In this document: one piece after another, positions 55,601 through 63,577 of the stretch | How positions within the stretch are numbered: the first letter of the stretch is position 1 | How the letters are laid out: the number at the start of each line of letters is the position of its first letter | Assembly (NCBI GenBank): GCA_964506325.1 | Contig: CAZDLO010000003.1 | Span: 30,012-94,011, forward strand | Direction: 5' to 3' | Length of the DNA: 64,000 nucleotides | Source: CAINVV01 sp964506325 | GTDB taxonomy: Bacteria; Bacteroidota; Bacteroidia; Bacteroidales; Prolixibacteraceae | The notes under the pieces: model-generated | Databases searched by the model: none | The model's input: the letters and a program-made list of their open reading frames with translations, nothing else | What the model was told of the DNA's origin: nothing | Translations under genes and position numbers: made by a program

Positions 55601-56099
55601 TCCTGAACTGGGGAGCCGGATTTTTCCAGTTACCGTTGTTAATGGATTCAGGAGCGCCGATCCACTTAGCCTGCCAGTCCGACTCTTTTATCAGTCCCAT
55701 CTCCCAATATGCGGCAGGACTCCACGCTGATGATGCTGACTTATCATCCCAGACTTTGACTTTCCAGAATACTTTCATTCCAGTGGCCAGTGGTTTTCCC
55801 TGGTACTCAATTTGTATCGACCGACCGGATTCTGTCTTACCGGAGTCCCACAGGTCTGGCGTTCCATCCAGTAATTTGGATTCAGAAGTGGCCACCATCA
55901 CCTGGTAGGCTGTTTGCCGGGCTCCCTGCCTGGCTTGGTTCATTTGCCACGACAGGCGTGGTTTCGGTACGTCGAGCCCAAGCGGCGACTCCAGGTATTC
56001 GCAACGGAGAGTGCCTGCCTCAAAATGGATCTTTTCCCTGGTCTGACAGCCTGAAAGAAATATAAGCAGAAGGATGAAAAAGTAGTTTAGGTTCTTCAT
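52698..56099 (-). CDS. GH78 alpha-L-rhamnosidase lipoprotein with extra C-terminal modules
   Basis: The start at 56099 gives a lipoprotein signal (MKNLNYFFILLLIFLSGC); the upstream frame overlaps the GH3 gene and is rejected. The 1133-residue protein has the N-terminal rhamnosidase beta domains (RCEYLESPLGLD, ARAYICGLGYYELYINGKKIG), the (alpha/alpha)6 catalytic domain (DCPHRERLGYTGDGQ, GATTIWETWLGDASHSHPMF) and a beta domain to about residue 900. Two additional modules follow: a chitobiase-C-like segment with IHYTLDGTEPDTLS, and a PA14-like segment (DGTYDFSLLSNDGSQLFLDN). The extra modules may bind carbohydrate. It is 13 bases after the GH3 gene. Confidence 0.9.
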   Translation of the reverse strand: MKNLNYFFILLLIFLSGCQTREKIHFEAGTLRCEYLESPLGLDVPKPRLSWQMNQARQGARQTAYQVMVATSESKLLDGTPDLWDSGKTESGRSIQIEYQGKPLATGMKVFWKVKVWDDKSASSAWSPAAYWEMGLIKESDWQAKWIGAPESINNGNWKNPAPQFRKEVALTKKIIKARAYICGLGYYELYINGKKIGDHVLSPNQTNYDLRKSEKWDESRIGNMTSTVLYETHDITSALSTGANVFGVLLGNGWYFQADRPNDPMLSYNTPRLAAQFAIEYEDGTGELITTDNSWKTDVSPIIYNGLYTGEIYDARMEQKNWSGAGFDDSKWTNAEDVKAPAGKLQSQVSPPDRVTRTIQPVSVTERPNGAYRFDMGEMITGWARLKISGTKGTSINLRFIEELGPGYNQTDTYILKGDGVETWEPRFTFHGFRYVDVFGSPAVLTAENLEGKVVNTDIPSAGYFESSNKLLNKILDNYRRTQLGNVHGGLPSDCPHRERLGYTGDGQISARAAIYNFDLSQFYTKWLNDIHDAQNHETGYVPNTTPYQGGGGGTAWGAAYVIIPWYMYQYYGDVRILTDHYAGMKHWIEFMKSRLDKDGLLRNQGLGEWVPPELVELPADFVNSCYYSHCCTLMSAISRTLGHAADEEYFLALAGKAKTDINKAYFNNATSSYSVGKQGANAFPLGFGIAEKSEVNAVFEDLVKRVITDNKAHFDTGILGTPLLLEVLTELGRIDLAYTLMNQRDYPGFGYMIEKGATTIWETWLGDASHSHPMFGSVCAWFYQSLGGISPDPLLPGFKKIIIKPYPVSALSFVKCSYPSPYGNIVSNWKFEGDDFLMEVTIPCNTTASVYVFGEKTEAVTADGSSADNTIKKEGNDGQFTIYTIGSGSYRFVSKGARMMLKKTILPTPVIHPGDTLININDSVPLSIFTDVPGSKIHYTLDGTEPDTLSDQYKNRFYINKSVSVKAKTFFQGFKPSFTTTSKIEFIDININGLDLDYYSGSWKKLPDFSTLKVVKTGSATNFTLEKISAPQDQFALVFSGKIRIEKDGTYDFSLLSNDGSQLFLDNMIVIDHNGMHGADVEKTGKVTLSRGMHPIRLHYFQAGGGMFLNLKYSGPGIEKQIIPATVLLKR

Positions 56100-56112
56100 G
56101 ATTTGGAGTGAT

Positions 56113-58713
56113 TCACTTTTTATTGGGTATAACATTAAATTCCTGTCTGAGCGGTAGGTTTCGGGAGGAGCCGCCTGCAAAAACCTCAAAACGTCCTGCC
56201 TCCAGGACCCATTTCTCGGCTTTTGGATCGAAATAATTCAAATGACTTTGATCAATTTTGAAAGTAACATCCCGGGTCTCTCCCGCTTTCAGACTAACAC
56301 GTTCAAAGCCTTTCAGGGAACGTACTTCCCGCTCTATCCGGGCATCAACGTCATGGACATAGAGCTGTACGATTTCATCGCCATCGGTCTTTCCATTGTT
56401 TTGAACTTTAAGCCGGATCGTCAGCGTATCCTTCATCTCCATTTGCGGTTTATCAATCATAAGGCCGGAGTATGCGAAAGTAGTATAGGAGAGCCCAAAA
56501 CCAAAGGGGAACTGGGGTTCAATATTTTGTTTGTCGAAATGACGGTAGCCGACAAAAATTCCTTCGCTGTAATCGGCGACCTGCTTGGTCCCGGGGTAGG
56601 TGCCGAATGCGGGATGGTCTTCCCACCGTTTCATCAGTGTAACAGGCAGTTTGCCTGAGGGACATACCTCTCCGAACAGGATTTCTGCCAGGGCCCGACC
56701 TCCCTCCTGTCCAGGATAGAAAGCTTCCACAACAGCCGGTACCTGGCTGATCCAATCATTCATCAGAATTGGATTTGCGTTGTTGAGCACTACCACCGTC
56801 CTTGGATTGACCCTGGTAACCTCCTTCAGTAATTCGAGCTGGTTGTCGGGGAGCGACAGGGTTTCACGGTCTGTGGATTCACCCTCCATCTCCTTGTTCA
56901 GTCCAAGGCACAGCACCACCAGATCACTCTCTTTGGCCAGTTTTGAGGCGATCTCCAACCGGGGTGAGCGAGTGAGTGGTGCCAATCCCATCTTACAGCT
57001 GGCACTTCCCATGTTTTCATAAAACTCGACCTTCAGGTCGTAAACTCGACCCGCCTTAAAGGTAAAGGGGACAATTTTGAATTTGCTGGGACGTGAATCG
57101 ACCCATGAGTCTAAAATGATTTGCCCATCGAGAAATAGACGGACACCATTGTCGGCGGCAAGCCCAATTTCAAAATCACCCTGACCGGGAGAGCGCAATT
57201 TTCCGGTCCAGCGGGCCGACCAGTGGTTTACCTGGATGCGGGTGGAATCGGGAGATCCCATCATGCCCTTATCGCTTCCATTGCCATATCCCCAGTCAAA
57301 ATTGATGGAAGGCTCGATACGTACAAGTGCCGGATCACCCTGCAGGTCACGGTTGTTAAAGTATTCCCCTTTTATTCCGGCTGATCCGTCGGGCAATTGA
57401 TAGGAGGATGGCCCGATCATTGGAAGTTCGGACTGTTCGGTCGCTATCCCCCGTTCAAAGGCCACTTTCACCTTGCCTTGTGTCAGCATGGTGATTCCAT
57501 CCAATGGAGATATGCCATAGTTACCCTCCAGAAATCCACTCCCTCCGCCCGACATCTGGGCGACATCACCATTGGGACCGATCACGGCAATCTGCCTGAG
57601 CTGGTTCCTGTTCAAAGGCAGAAAATTATCCTTGTTTTGAAGTAAGACAATGCTTTTTCGGGCTGCCTCCAGGGCAAGTGCCCTCCTTTCAGGGGTATCC
57701 GACTTGCCATAATCATGTGTGACTGGATCAAGCAGGTTAGCCTTTACCATAACCCGGAGCAACCGCCTGACTTTATCGTTAACCAATTCCTCCTCAACCT
57801 GACGGTCCTGAACTGCCTTCAGCAGCTTATCGCCATAAAAAAGAGCTACCGGCATCTCGAGGTCCAGTCCGGATTGGGCCATCTTGACTGTAGAGCGGGC
57901 ACCGCCCCAATCGGAAACCACAGCTCCGGTGAATCCCCAGTCTTTTTTAAGCACATCATTCAACAGGTGTTTGTTCTCGCATCCGTAATCTCCGTTGATC
58001 GAGTTGTAGGCTGCCATAATCGTCCAGGAATCGGCCTCCTGAACAGCAGCCTTAATGGCAGGCAGGTAGATTTCCTGCAAGGCCCGTTCACTTACATGCA
58101 CATCGACATCAAACCGGTTCCACTCCTGGTTATTGACGGCCATGACCTTGGTGCAGGCAATGATCCCTTTGCTCTGAGCACCTTTCACAAATTCAACCGT
58201 CATGCGGGAGGTCAGGTAGGGATCTTCGCTGAAAAGCTCAAAGGCCCTTCCCCCAAAGGGGGTACGGATAATATTGATCATCGGGGCTAAAAGCATGTTG
58301 CACCCTTTGATGTGTGTCTCCTCTCCCATGTTTTCGGCTATCCGGCGCATCAGGGGTTTGTCGAAGGCCGCGGCAAGGTTGATGGTGGCGGAATAATTGG
58401 TCGACTTGCCATTCCGGTTTGGACCGATACCTCCGTCTGTCATCTCGATGGATGGAATTCCCAGCCTGGGGATGGCCCTGGTTTTGAATTCTGCTCCCCC
58501 GAGCAGATCAATCTTTTCCCGGAGGGTCATCCTGCCCAGGATATCTTCCACCCGTTGTTCCACCGGATCCTTGACCGGATGATTAATCCGGCAGGATGTC
58601 AGGATTCCGAAAAGGGCGATGGCGGTAAATATTCCGCGAAATGAGGCTCCTGCACAGGAAAGCAGCAGATGGTCCCTGCCGGATGGTGCAAGGGGATTCA
58701 GGTTTCTGAACAT
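56113..58713 (-). CDS. GH3 glycosidase lipoprotein with PA14 insertion
   Basis: An 866-residue protein with probable lipobox ILTSC after an unusually long leader (about 40 residues). The GH3 barrel has the nucleophile D268 in AVVSDWGG. The place of the usual Lys-His pair reads CTKVMAVNNQE, with valine where histidine is normally found. A PA14 domain is inserted in the second GH3 domain (GEYFNNRDLQGDP to YENMGSASCKMG), and a fibronectin-like domain forms the C-terminus (YVHDVDARIEREVRSLKGF). Usual activities are beta-glucosidase, xylosidase or related. It is the first gene of the minus-strand cluster. Confidence 0.9.
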   Translation of the reverse strand: MFRNLNPLAPSGRDHLLLSCAGASFRGIFTAIALFGILTSCRINHPVKDPVEQRVEDILGRMTLREKIDLLGGAEFKTRAIPRLGIPSIEMTDGGIGPNRNGKSTNYSATINLAAAFDKPLMRRIAENMGEETHIKGCNMLLAPMINIIRTPFGGRAFELFSEDPYLTSRMTVEFVKGAQSKGIIACTKVMAVNNQEWNRFDVDVHVSERALQEIYLPAIKAAVQEADSWTIMAAYNSINGDYGCENKHLLNDVLKKDWGFTGAVVSDWGGARSTVKMAQSGLDLEMPVALFYGDKLLKAVQDRQVEEELVNDKVRRLLRVMVKANLLDPVTHDYGKSDTPERRALALEAARKSIVLLQNKDNFLPLNRNQLRQIAVIGPNGDVAQMSGGGSGFLEGNYGISPLDGITMLTQGKVKVAFERGIATEQSELPMIGPSSYQLPDGSAGIKGEYFNNRDLQGDPALVRIEPSINFDWGYGNGSDKGMMGSPDSTRIQVNHWSARWTGKLRSPGQGDFEIGLAADNGVRLFLDGQIILDSWVDSRPSKFKIVPFTFKAGRVYDLKVEFYENMGSASCKMGLAPLTRSPRLEIASKLAKESDLVVLCLGLNKEMEGESTDRETLSLPDNQLELLKEVTRVNPRTVVVLNNANPILMNDWISQVPAVVEAFYPGQEGGRALAEILFGEVCPSGKLPVTLMKRWEDHPAFGTYPGTKQVADYSEGIFVGYRHFDKQNIEPQFPFGFGLSYTTFAYSGLMIDKPQMEMKDTLTIRLKVQNNGKTDGDEIVQLYVHDVDARIEREVRSLKGFERVSLKAGETRDVTFKIDQSHLNYFDPKAEKWVLEAGRFEVFAGGSSRNLPLRQEFNVIPNKK

Positions 58714-58743
58714 GGGATAAATAGTTAGTAAGTTTGGTCTGAG

Positions 58744-58774
58744 TAAATTTAGATTTTTCTGCTGAATTTACAAT
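58744..58774 (-). promoter_or_regulatory. Candidate promoter of the GH3-GH78-GH38 cluster
   Basis: On the minus strand ATTG (58771-58774) and TAAATTTA (58744-58751) are exactly 19 bases apart. Each has one mismatch to the Bacteroidota TTTG and TAnnTTTG elements. The position is about 30 bases before the GH3 start, which fits a short leader. Confidence 0.45.
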
Positions 58775-58982
58775 CCCGAATTTGGTTCAGGAGCATTGGG
58801 ACTGACTAATTTGTTGTCCGAAAATTCTTTTTCGACTAATTATCGTAATTTAAACACTTAACTTTTGACAGATCCTTTGGGATGGATTGCCGGAAATATT
58901 CAGCCAAAAGAAATTCAGTGATAAAATTTGTAACCTTTCCCGGTAACGTGAATCAAAAGGGCAAAACTTAAATATCAATGCT

Positions 58983-59342
58983 ATGGAAGATTTATCAATT
59001 ACGCTGGTCTGGCTTGGGTTTTTTGCCAGTATTTTTTTCGGATGGTACTATTACATTCAGGCCCGGAACAAGGAACGCATGGCTCTTATTGAAAAGAATG
59101 CAGATGTCTCTGAGATTTTCAGGGTTCGTCGTCATACCTTCCGTTTTCCCTGGCTGAGGCTTGGGATGATTGTGGTGGGTGTAGGGTTGGGGTTATGCCT
59201 TACTTTGCTGGTGCAGCAAAATTCACACATGATCAATGGTGGAGGAGATATGGTCGGAATACTTGCTGTTGGCTTTATGATGCTCTTTGGAGGGCTTGGA
59301 GCTGTTATTGCACATTTTCTTGACAAACCGAAAGATCATTAA
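58983..59342 (+). CDS. DUF6249-like small membrane protein
   Basis: A 119-residue protein with one N-terminal membrane segment (LSITLVWLGFFASIFFGWYY), a short cytosolic stretch (RNKERMALIEKNADVSEIF), and two further segments. This layout matches DUF6249 proteins that occur beside ECF sigma factor genes in Bacteroidota. Its function is not known. It is followed after 8 bases by the sigma factor gene, so the two are probably co-transcribed and a role in sigma control is possible. Confidence 0.7.
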   Translation: MEDLSITLVWLGFFASIFFGWYYYIQARNKERMALIEKNADVSEIFRVRRHTFRFPWLRLGMIVVGVGLGLCLTLLVQQNSHMINGGGDMVGILAVGFMMLFGGLGAVIAHFLDKPKDH

Positions 59343-59350
59343 TTAATCGG

Positions 59351-59911
59351 ATGGATTCGGTATACATCCAAAAGGTATTGAACGGCAGCACAGATGATTT
59401 CAGGTATTTTATACGCAAGTACAAAGACCTGGCATTCTCTGTGGCTGTCTCTGTGGTGAAAAACGAGTACGAGGCTGAAGAGGTGGTTCAGGAAGCCTTT
59501 ATCAAGGCTTTTCAGAACCTTGGATCCTTCAGGGGCAACTCGGAATTCAAGACCTGGTTTTACCGGATTCTTATCAATGAAGCCTTTAAAAGGTTTCAGA
59601 AGCTGAAAATGGAGATAGTATTGCCTTTGAATGAGAACAGGACGGATGTGGAGGATATCGGGGATAACTTCAGGGGACTGGACCCCGACGAGCAAAAGTT
59701 ACTTGTTGCTGAATCCCTGGGAAAGATACCTCCCAGGGAAAGTTTATCCTTGCAGCTGTTTTACCTGGAAGGGAACAGCCTGGAGGAAATTGCCGGACTC
59801 ACCGGATGGTCCGAATCCAATGTGAAGGTTATTCTTCACAGGGCACGCAAGCACATGCTTGATGTGGTTAATGTACTGATGGACGGCGAATTAATCAATA
59901 GGACAAAATGA
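59351..59911 (+). CDS. ECF-type RNA polymerase sigma factor
   Basis: A 186-residue protein with region 2 (YKDLAFSVAVSVVKNEYEAE, then EVVQEAFIKAFQNL) and region 4 (FYLEGNSLEEIAGLTGWSES, then NVKVILHRARKHM), and without region 3, as in ECF sigma factors. It directs RNA polymerase to a small regulon. Its stop overlaps the start of the next gene by four bases. It is not of the FecI-SusC type judging by its partners, because no FecR-like gene is adjacent. The stimulus is unknown. Confidence 0.92.
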   Translation: MDSVYIQKVLNGSTDDFRYFIRKYKDLAFSVAVSVVKNEYEAEEVVQEAFIKAFQNLGSFRGNSEFKTWFYRILINEAFKRFQKLKMEIVLPLNENRTDVEDIGDNFRGLDPDEQKLLVAESLGKIPPRESLSLQLFYLEGNSLEEIAGLTGWSESNVKVILHRARKHMLDVVNVLMDGELINRTK

Positions 59912-60243
59912 AGAATGACGAAGAAAAAATAATCAGGGAGCTGATGAGCAAAGCAGAAGTCAGGATGCCATTCCAGGATTTTGAAGAGAAACTGATGGGT
60001 CGAATCACCGCCGAAGCATACCGCTCACAGTCATTTGCCAGGGACATCAAATTGTCATGGTTCTTCTTTTTGGTTGGAACAATCCTTGGCATTATGATCA
60101 CCCTTCTCCTTGGCTCCCTTCGAGAACCGATATTCGGTTTTCCACCCCAAAGAATTCTTTTTATCGCAGAATCGGTTTTTGTAGTGTTGTTGCTGACACA
60201 ACTGGACAAACTGATCGGCCTGACAAAAAAGAAATGGCAATAA
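59908..60243 (+). CDS. Small membrane protein, candidate anti-sigma factor
   Basis: A 111-residue protein with a charged N-terminal region (MKNDEEKIIRELMSKAEVRM) of about 45 residues followed by two membrane segments (LSWFFFLVGTILGIMITLLL and ILFIAESVFVVLLLTQL). The layout, and the four-base overlap with the sigma factor gene, suggest a membrane-bound anti-sigma factor. No zinc-binding HxxxCxxC motif is present, so it would belong to another class. The assignment is from context. Confidence 0.55.
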   Translation: MKNDEEKIIRELMSKAEVRMPFQDFEEKLMGRITAEAYRSQSFARDIKLSWFFFLVGTILGIMITLLLGSLREPIFGFPPQRILFIAESVFVVLLLTQLDKLIGLTKKKWQ

Positions 60244-60261
60244 CCTTTCAGTTATTGCCAT
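60234..60261. terminator. Stem-loop at the end of the sigma-factor operon
   Basis: Perfect 11-base arms ATGGCAATAAC and GTTATTGCCAT surround a six-base loop. The left arm includes the stop codon of the third gene. No clear T run follows, so it may protect the 3' end or terminate weakly rather than be a standard terminator. Confidence 0.5.
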
Positions 60262-60276
60262 AGACTTCAAGTCGAA

Positions 60277-60299
60277 TTAATTAGAATCATTCTAATTAA
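60277..60299. repeat. Near-perfect palindrome between convergent genes
   Basis: TTAATTAGAAT and ATTCTAATTAA are perfect 11-base arms around one central C. It lies between the sigma-factor operon and the convergent phosphoesterase gene. It could be a protein site or an AT-rich hairpin of either transcript. Confidence 0.5.
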
Positions 60300-60321
60300 G
60301 CGCTGTTTTTATTGAATGTAT

Positions 60322-61293
60322 TCAGAGTGACAACTTCAGTTTTCTTTTGGTAATCTCAGGCCGCATGTATTTCTTCTGAGTTTCCGGGTATCCCAGTTCC
60401 CAGGGTGTCGCTCCAACCCATTCCGTCTTTTTGCCTGCAATCCGGAGCGTTCCGCCGGCCGAAATTTCAACGGTGGTGAACAAGGGTTCCTTGAAAGGGG
60501 CTGTGTACCTGATCCATCTGAAATTCTTGTCAATCCCTTCACCAAAAGTGGCATGGGCATATTTTTCACCCAGCCAGTGGTAGGACATGGAAGTGATAGT
60601 GATGAACCAGATCCCGTTGAAATTGACGGCATCATCATAATGGGTGTGACCGTTGAAACAGGCAACCACTTTTTTACCTGGATGGGTGCGGTTGTGGTTC
60701 GCGAGAATCTCCTGAACCTGCTCCCGGTTTTCAACCCCGTAGGTCTCATCTGCTCCCTTGTATTCGATCAGTCCCTGGTGGGAGAAAATTACGACCGGAA
60801 GAGTCGTCCCTGCCAGGTCGTTTCTGAACCAGCTTAACTGTTCCTCTCCAATGAACTGTTTGTAACCCTTTGCCTCCGGATTTTTTTTGTCATTGCCGTC
60901 CAGCACGATAAAATGAAAGCCCTTTTTATTGAAGGAATAATAGGATTTCTCCAGTTTCAGAAAGGCCATCGTTTTCTCGCGGGTAAAACCACCATCCATT
61001 TCATGGTTGCCGATGACATGGTATTTGTCGCCCGGGAAAGAGTTCCATATGGCAAAATAGGGAGCAAATTTTGGATCAGGAGTTGCGAAATCGCCCATTT
61101 CAAGAATGAAATCGGGTTTTTCCCTGATCATGCTGCTGATGAAAGTGGTGATCCTGTATTCTGAATCGTGCATGGTCGGCAAATGCACGTCGGTGCAGAT
61201 GCCAAATCTCACCTTTTCGGACTTTTTGGCGGAGGCAATGCCTGCAATGACAATTAATCCCAATAGTGGTCCAAGAAAATATTTTACGCTCAT
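60322..61293 (-). CDS. Secreted calcineurin-like metallophosphoesterase
   Basis: A 323-residue protein with a signal peptide (MSVKYFLGPLLGLIVIAGIA, then SAKK). The five blocks of two-metal phosphoesterases are visible: GICTDVHLP, EMGDFATP, VIGNHEMD, VIFSHQG and CFNGHTHYDD. It should hydrolyse a phosphate ester or diester in the periplasm or outside the cell. The substrate cannot be told. It lies 55 bases after the propeller-helical gene and on the same strand, so the two may form an operon. Confidence 0.88.
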   Translation of the reverse strand: MSVKYFLGPLLGLIVIAGIASAKKSEKVRFGICTDVHLPTMHDSEYRITTFISSMIREKPDFILEMGDFATPDPKFAPYFAIWNSFPGDKYHVIGNHEMDGGFTREKTMAFLKLEKSYYSFNKKGFHFIVLDGNDKKNPEAKGYKQFIGEEQLSWFRNDLAGTTLPVVIFSHQGLIEYKGADETYGVENREQVQEILANHNRTHPGKKVVACFNGHTHYDDAVNFNGIWFITITSMSYHWLGEKYAHATFGEGIDKNFRWIRYTAPFKEPLFTTVEISAGGTLRIAGKKTEWVGATPWELGYPETQKKYMRPEITKRKLKLSL

Positions 61294-61348
61294 GTGCTGT
61301 TATTTTTGTTGCCCGGCTACAGTTCAGGTATTGAAGTTGCCTGTTGTT

Positions 61349-63577
61349 CTATTTTCGGATGATCTCCAGGTACCTGGCCATCCAGTAAGGCCATAACCAG
61401 AAGACAGGTTCCCTGATCTGGGTAGGATCCCCGTTCCTGGCAGACCACGGATTCTTGTCCCACCTCACAGTTGCCCTGATGCTTGCCGGAGGAAGCTCAG
61501 ATACCTGTATTTCCTCAAGAATCGGATACCTGACGATACTGACATCCTCACGCAGGGTGTGGTCGATATAGTAGTCCATGAGATCAAGCGGGGCATCCCT
61601 CAGGAAATCAAGTGTCTGCTTCGTATTTACCTTTTTGCCTGTGGCAATGGCATAGGCAAGGTTGTTGATGAGATTTTCGCCGGATTCCTGGCCTGCCATC
61701 CATTCTTCCATAAGGTTCAAATAAAATTCCCTGAGAACCGGGTCGGTTTCGTATTTTACGAGAATGGGGAATAGGTATCCTTCCAGGGTGCGGTCGAAAT
61801 AGATCTGCCAGGCAGGGTTCTTCTTGTTCAGCAGGCCGGCGTTTTTTAAATAATCTTCCTTGTCAATTAAATGACGGTATGCTTTTTCGTACTTTGCCTC
61901 GCCGGTGATGTGACTGGCAAGTTTCAGGTAGGCCAGCAATTCAAACGAATTGAGACTTTTTTCCGGCGCCCAGTCCGGATCCCTGTTCAGCTGATCGGGC
62001 GACCAAACTCCCCAGTGCGTATATTTGCCATCGATGTCCACAAAGTTGTAGTTCGTTTCCATCAGGCGGTCAATGATTTTTTTGACATGTTTTCTTATTA
62101 AAACACGCTCTTCAGCATTGGCGGCATATTCGTAATAGTAAAAGTAACTCATAAGGTGTCCGTCCATTTCATCACTGCTGGTGTCACCTTTCCATAGCCA
62201 TTTTCCGTCTGCGGATTTCCGCCACCGCATTTCCACAGGTTTGTATCTCGGGTCCAGTACCAGCTCCTCAGAAATCTCCTTTGCACTATAGGTCCTGTTG
62301 GGGTCATTCACTTTTTTCCAGTCGACCGGTACGACCGACCGTGCAAAGAAACCCTCCGTTCCGGTTACCTCCTGGAGCAGGCAAAGGAAATCGAAGGCCT
62401 TGCGTGCTTTTACCCTGGCATCCTCATCCCCGGTTACGGCATACCTGAAACTTTCCATGACAAGATATCCCCCGGTAAATTCCCCGTCATTATCATCGTC
62501 AGAATTTCTCCAGGTCGACGTATCACCCGCCACTTCCAGGCGAAGAATGCCACACGTCCAGGGCGGTCGCATGTGCCTTTTCATCAGCTGGCTGTAATAA
62601 TTCTGCTCCTTGCCGGCCAGTGTAGTAGTCTGCCGGCAGATCTGGCTAACACCTTTTCCGGTTCCCACCCAGGCATTGCCCTCCTTGTCAAAGGCTATGG
62701 CGTTTACTTCGTTGTCGCACAGCCATCTTTTGCTGAATCGCAGTGAATGGGTATAGTCAGGATTGTACCTCACTACACCAACTTCTGTACCGACCCACAT
62801 GGTGCCATCCGGCGACTGCCTTATGCAATGAACCATGGAGGAGGGAATGCCTTCTTTGGGAGTCAGGGTTTTGATCAGTTTATCATTGCTGCGGATGGAA
62901 ACACCTCCCATGACACCAACCCATAAATCACCGTTAGGGGCAAATGAAAGGGATTTCGCATACCCGCTGAGCAGCTCATCGGTACTTTGGAACAGCTCGG
63001 TTTTCCCATCTTTACACTTGTAAAGGCCTATATCCGTCGCAACCCAGAGATTTCCATCCTTGTCTGAAATGGCATCCCTTACAGCCTTGGAGATCCGATA
63101 ATCCTGGAGTTCCCAGCCGGTCGCTTTCTTTTGCCAGATTCCATAGGGGCCGAGGGCATAGCTCTCAGTTTTGCTGGTGCAAATAACTGATATTGGAGCT
63201 TTCAAGCCATTCTCCTTTTTTAGTTTCCCGTTGCGGTAGGTGTAAAGCCCATCCCATGTTCCCAGCAGAATGGAACCATCATCTGCAACAGCCACTGCAT
63301 AGGCAGGTCCCCTGGCATCACCTTCAATTACCGGTTCCCACTTCCGCGAGTCGCTTTGTTTCCGGAAAATCCCGGCCGCTGTGGCGATCCAGGTATTTTG
63401 CTGCGTATCCACTGCAATGCCCCTGACTTCATTGGCAAGAGCACCGGAACCTACCGGGAAGGCTATATGGGTTTCCTGAATGAATGGGGATGTGCTGCTG
63501 TAAATGTCAGGAGTTTGGCTGTGACCAGCAAATGCGAGGCAAGACAATACAAATGCCTGAAAGATTTTGTTAAACAT
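61349..63577 (-). CDS. Secreted propeller protein fused to an unassigned helical-barrel domain
   Basis: A 742-residue exported protein (signal MFNKIFQAFVLSCLAFAGHS). Residues about 20-320 are a propeller of the type found in hybrid sensors, with repeat cores WIATAAGIF, LWVATDIGLY, LWVGVMGGV, MWVGTEVGV and AWVGTGKGV. Residues about 330-740 are rich in paired helices (RKAFDFLCLLQEVTG, GHLMSYFYYYEYAANAEE, NSFELLAYLKLASHITGEAK), which recalls the (alpha/alpha) barrels of glycoside hydrolases and lyases. Conserved-looking acidic and aromatic segments include WRNSDDDNDGEFTGG and GKYTHWGVWSPDQLN. No family was recognised. There is no kinase or membrane part, so it is not a sensor. Confidence 0.65.
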   Translation of the reverse strand: MFNKIFQAFVLSCLAFAGHSQTPDIYSSTSPFIQETHIAFPVGSGALANEVRGIAVDTQQNTWIATAAGIFRKQSDSRKWEPVIEGDARGPAYAVAVADDGSILLGTWDGLYTYRNGKLKKENGLKAPISVICTSKTESYALGPYGIWQKKATGWELQDYRISKAVRDAISDKDGNLWVATDIGLYKCKDGKTELFQSTDELLSGYAKSLSFAPNGDLWVGVMGGVSIRSNDKLIKTLTPKEGIPSSMVHCIRQSPDGTMWVGTEVGVVRYNPDYTHSLRFSKRWLCDNEVNAIAFDKEGNAWVGTGKGVSQICRQTTTLAGKEQNYYSQLMKRHMRPPWTCGILRLEVAGDTSTWRNSDDDNDGEFTGGYLVMESFRYAVTGDEDARVKARKAFDFLCLLQEVTGTEGFFARSVVPVDWKKVNDPNRTYSAKEISEELVLDPRYKPVEMRWRKSADGKWLWKGDTSSDEMDGHLMSYFYYYEYAANAEERVLIRKHVKKIIDRLMETNYNFVDIDGKYTHWGVWSPDQLNRDPDWAPEKSLNSFELLAYLKLASHITGEAKYEKAYRHLIDKEDYLKNAGLLNKKNPAWQIYFDRTLEGYLFPILVKYETDPVLREFYLNLMEEWMAGQESGENLINNLAYAIATGKKVNTKQTLDFLRDAPLDLMDYYIDHTLREDVSIVRYPILEEIQVSELPPASIRATVRWDKNPWSARNGDPTQIREPVFWLWPYWMARYLEIIRK

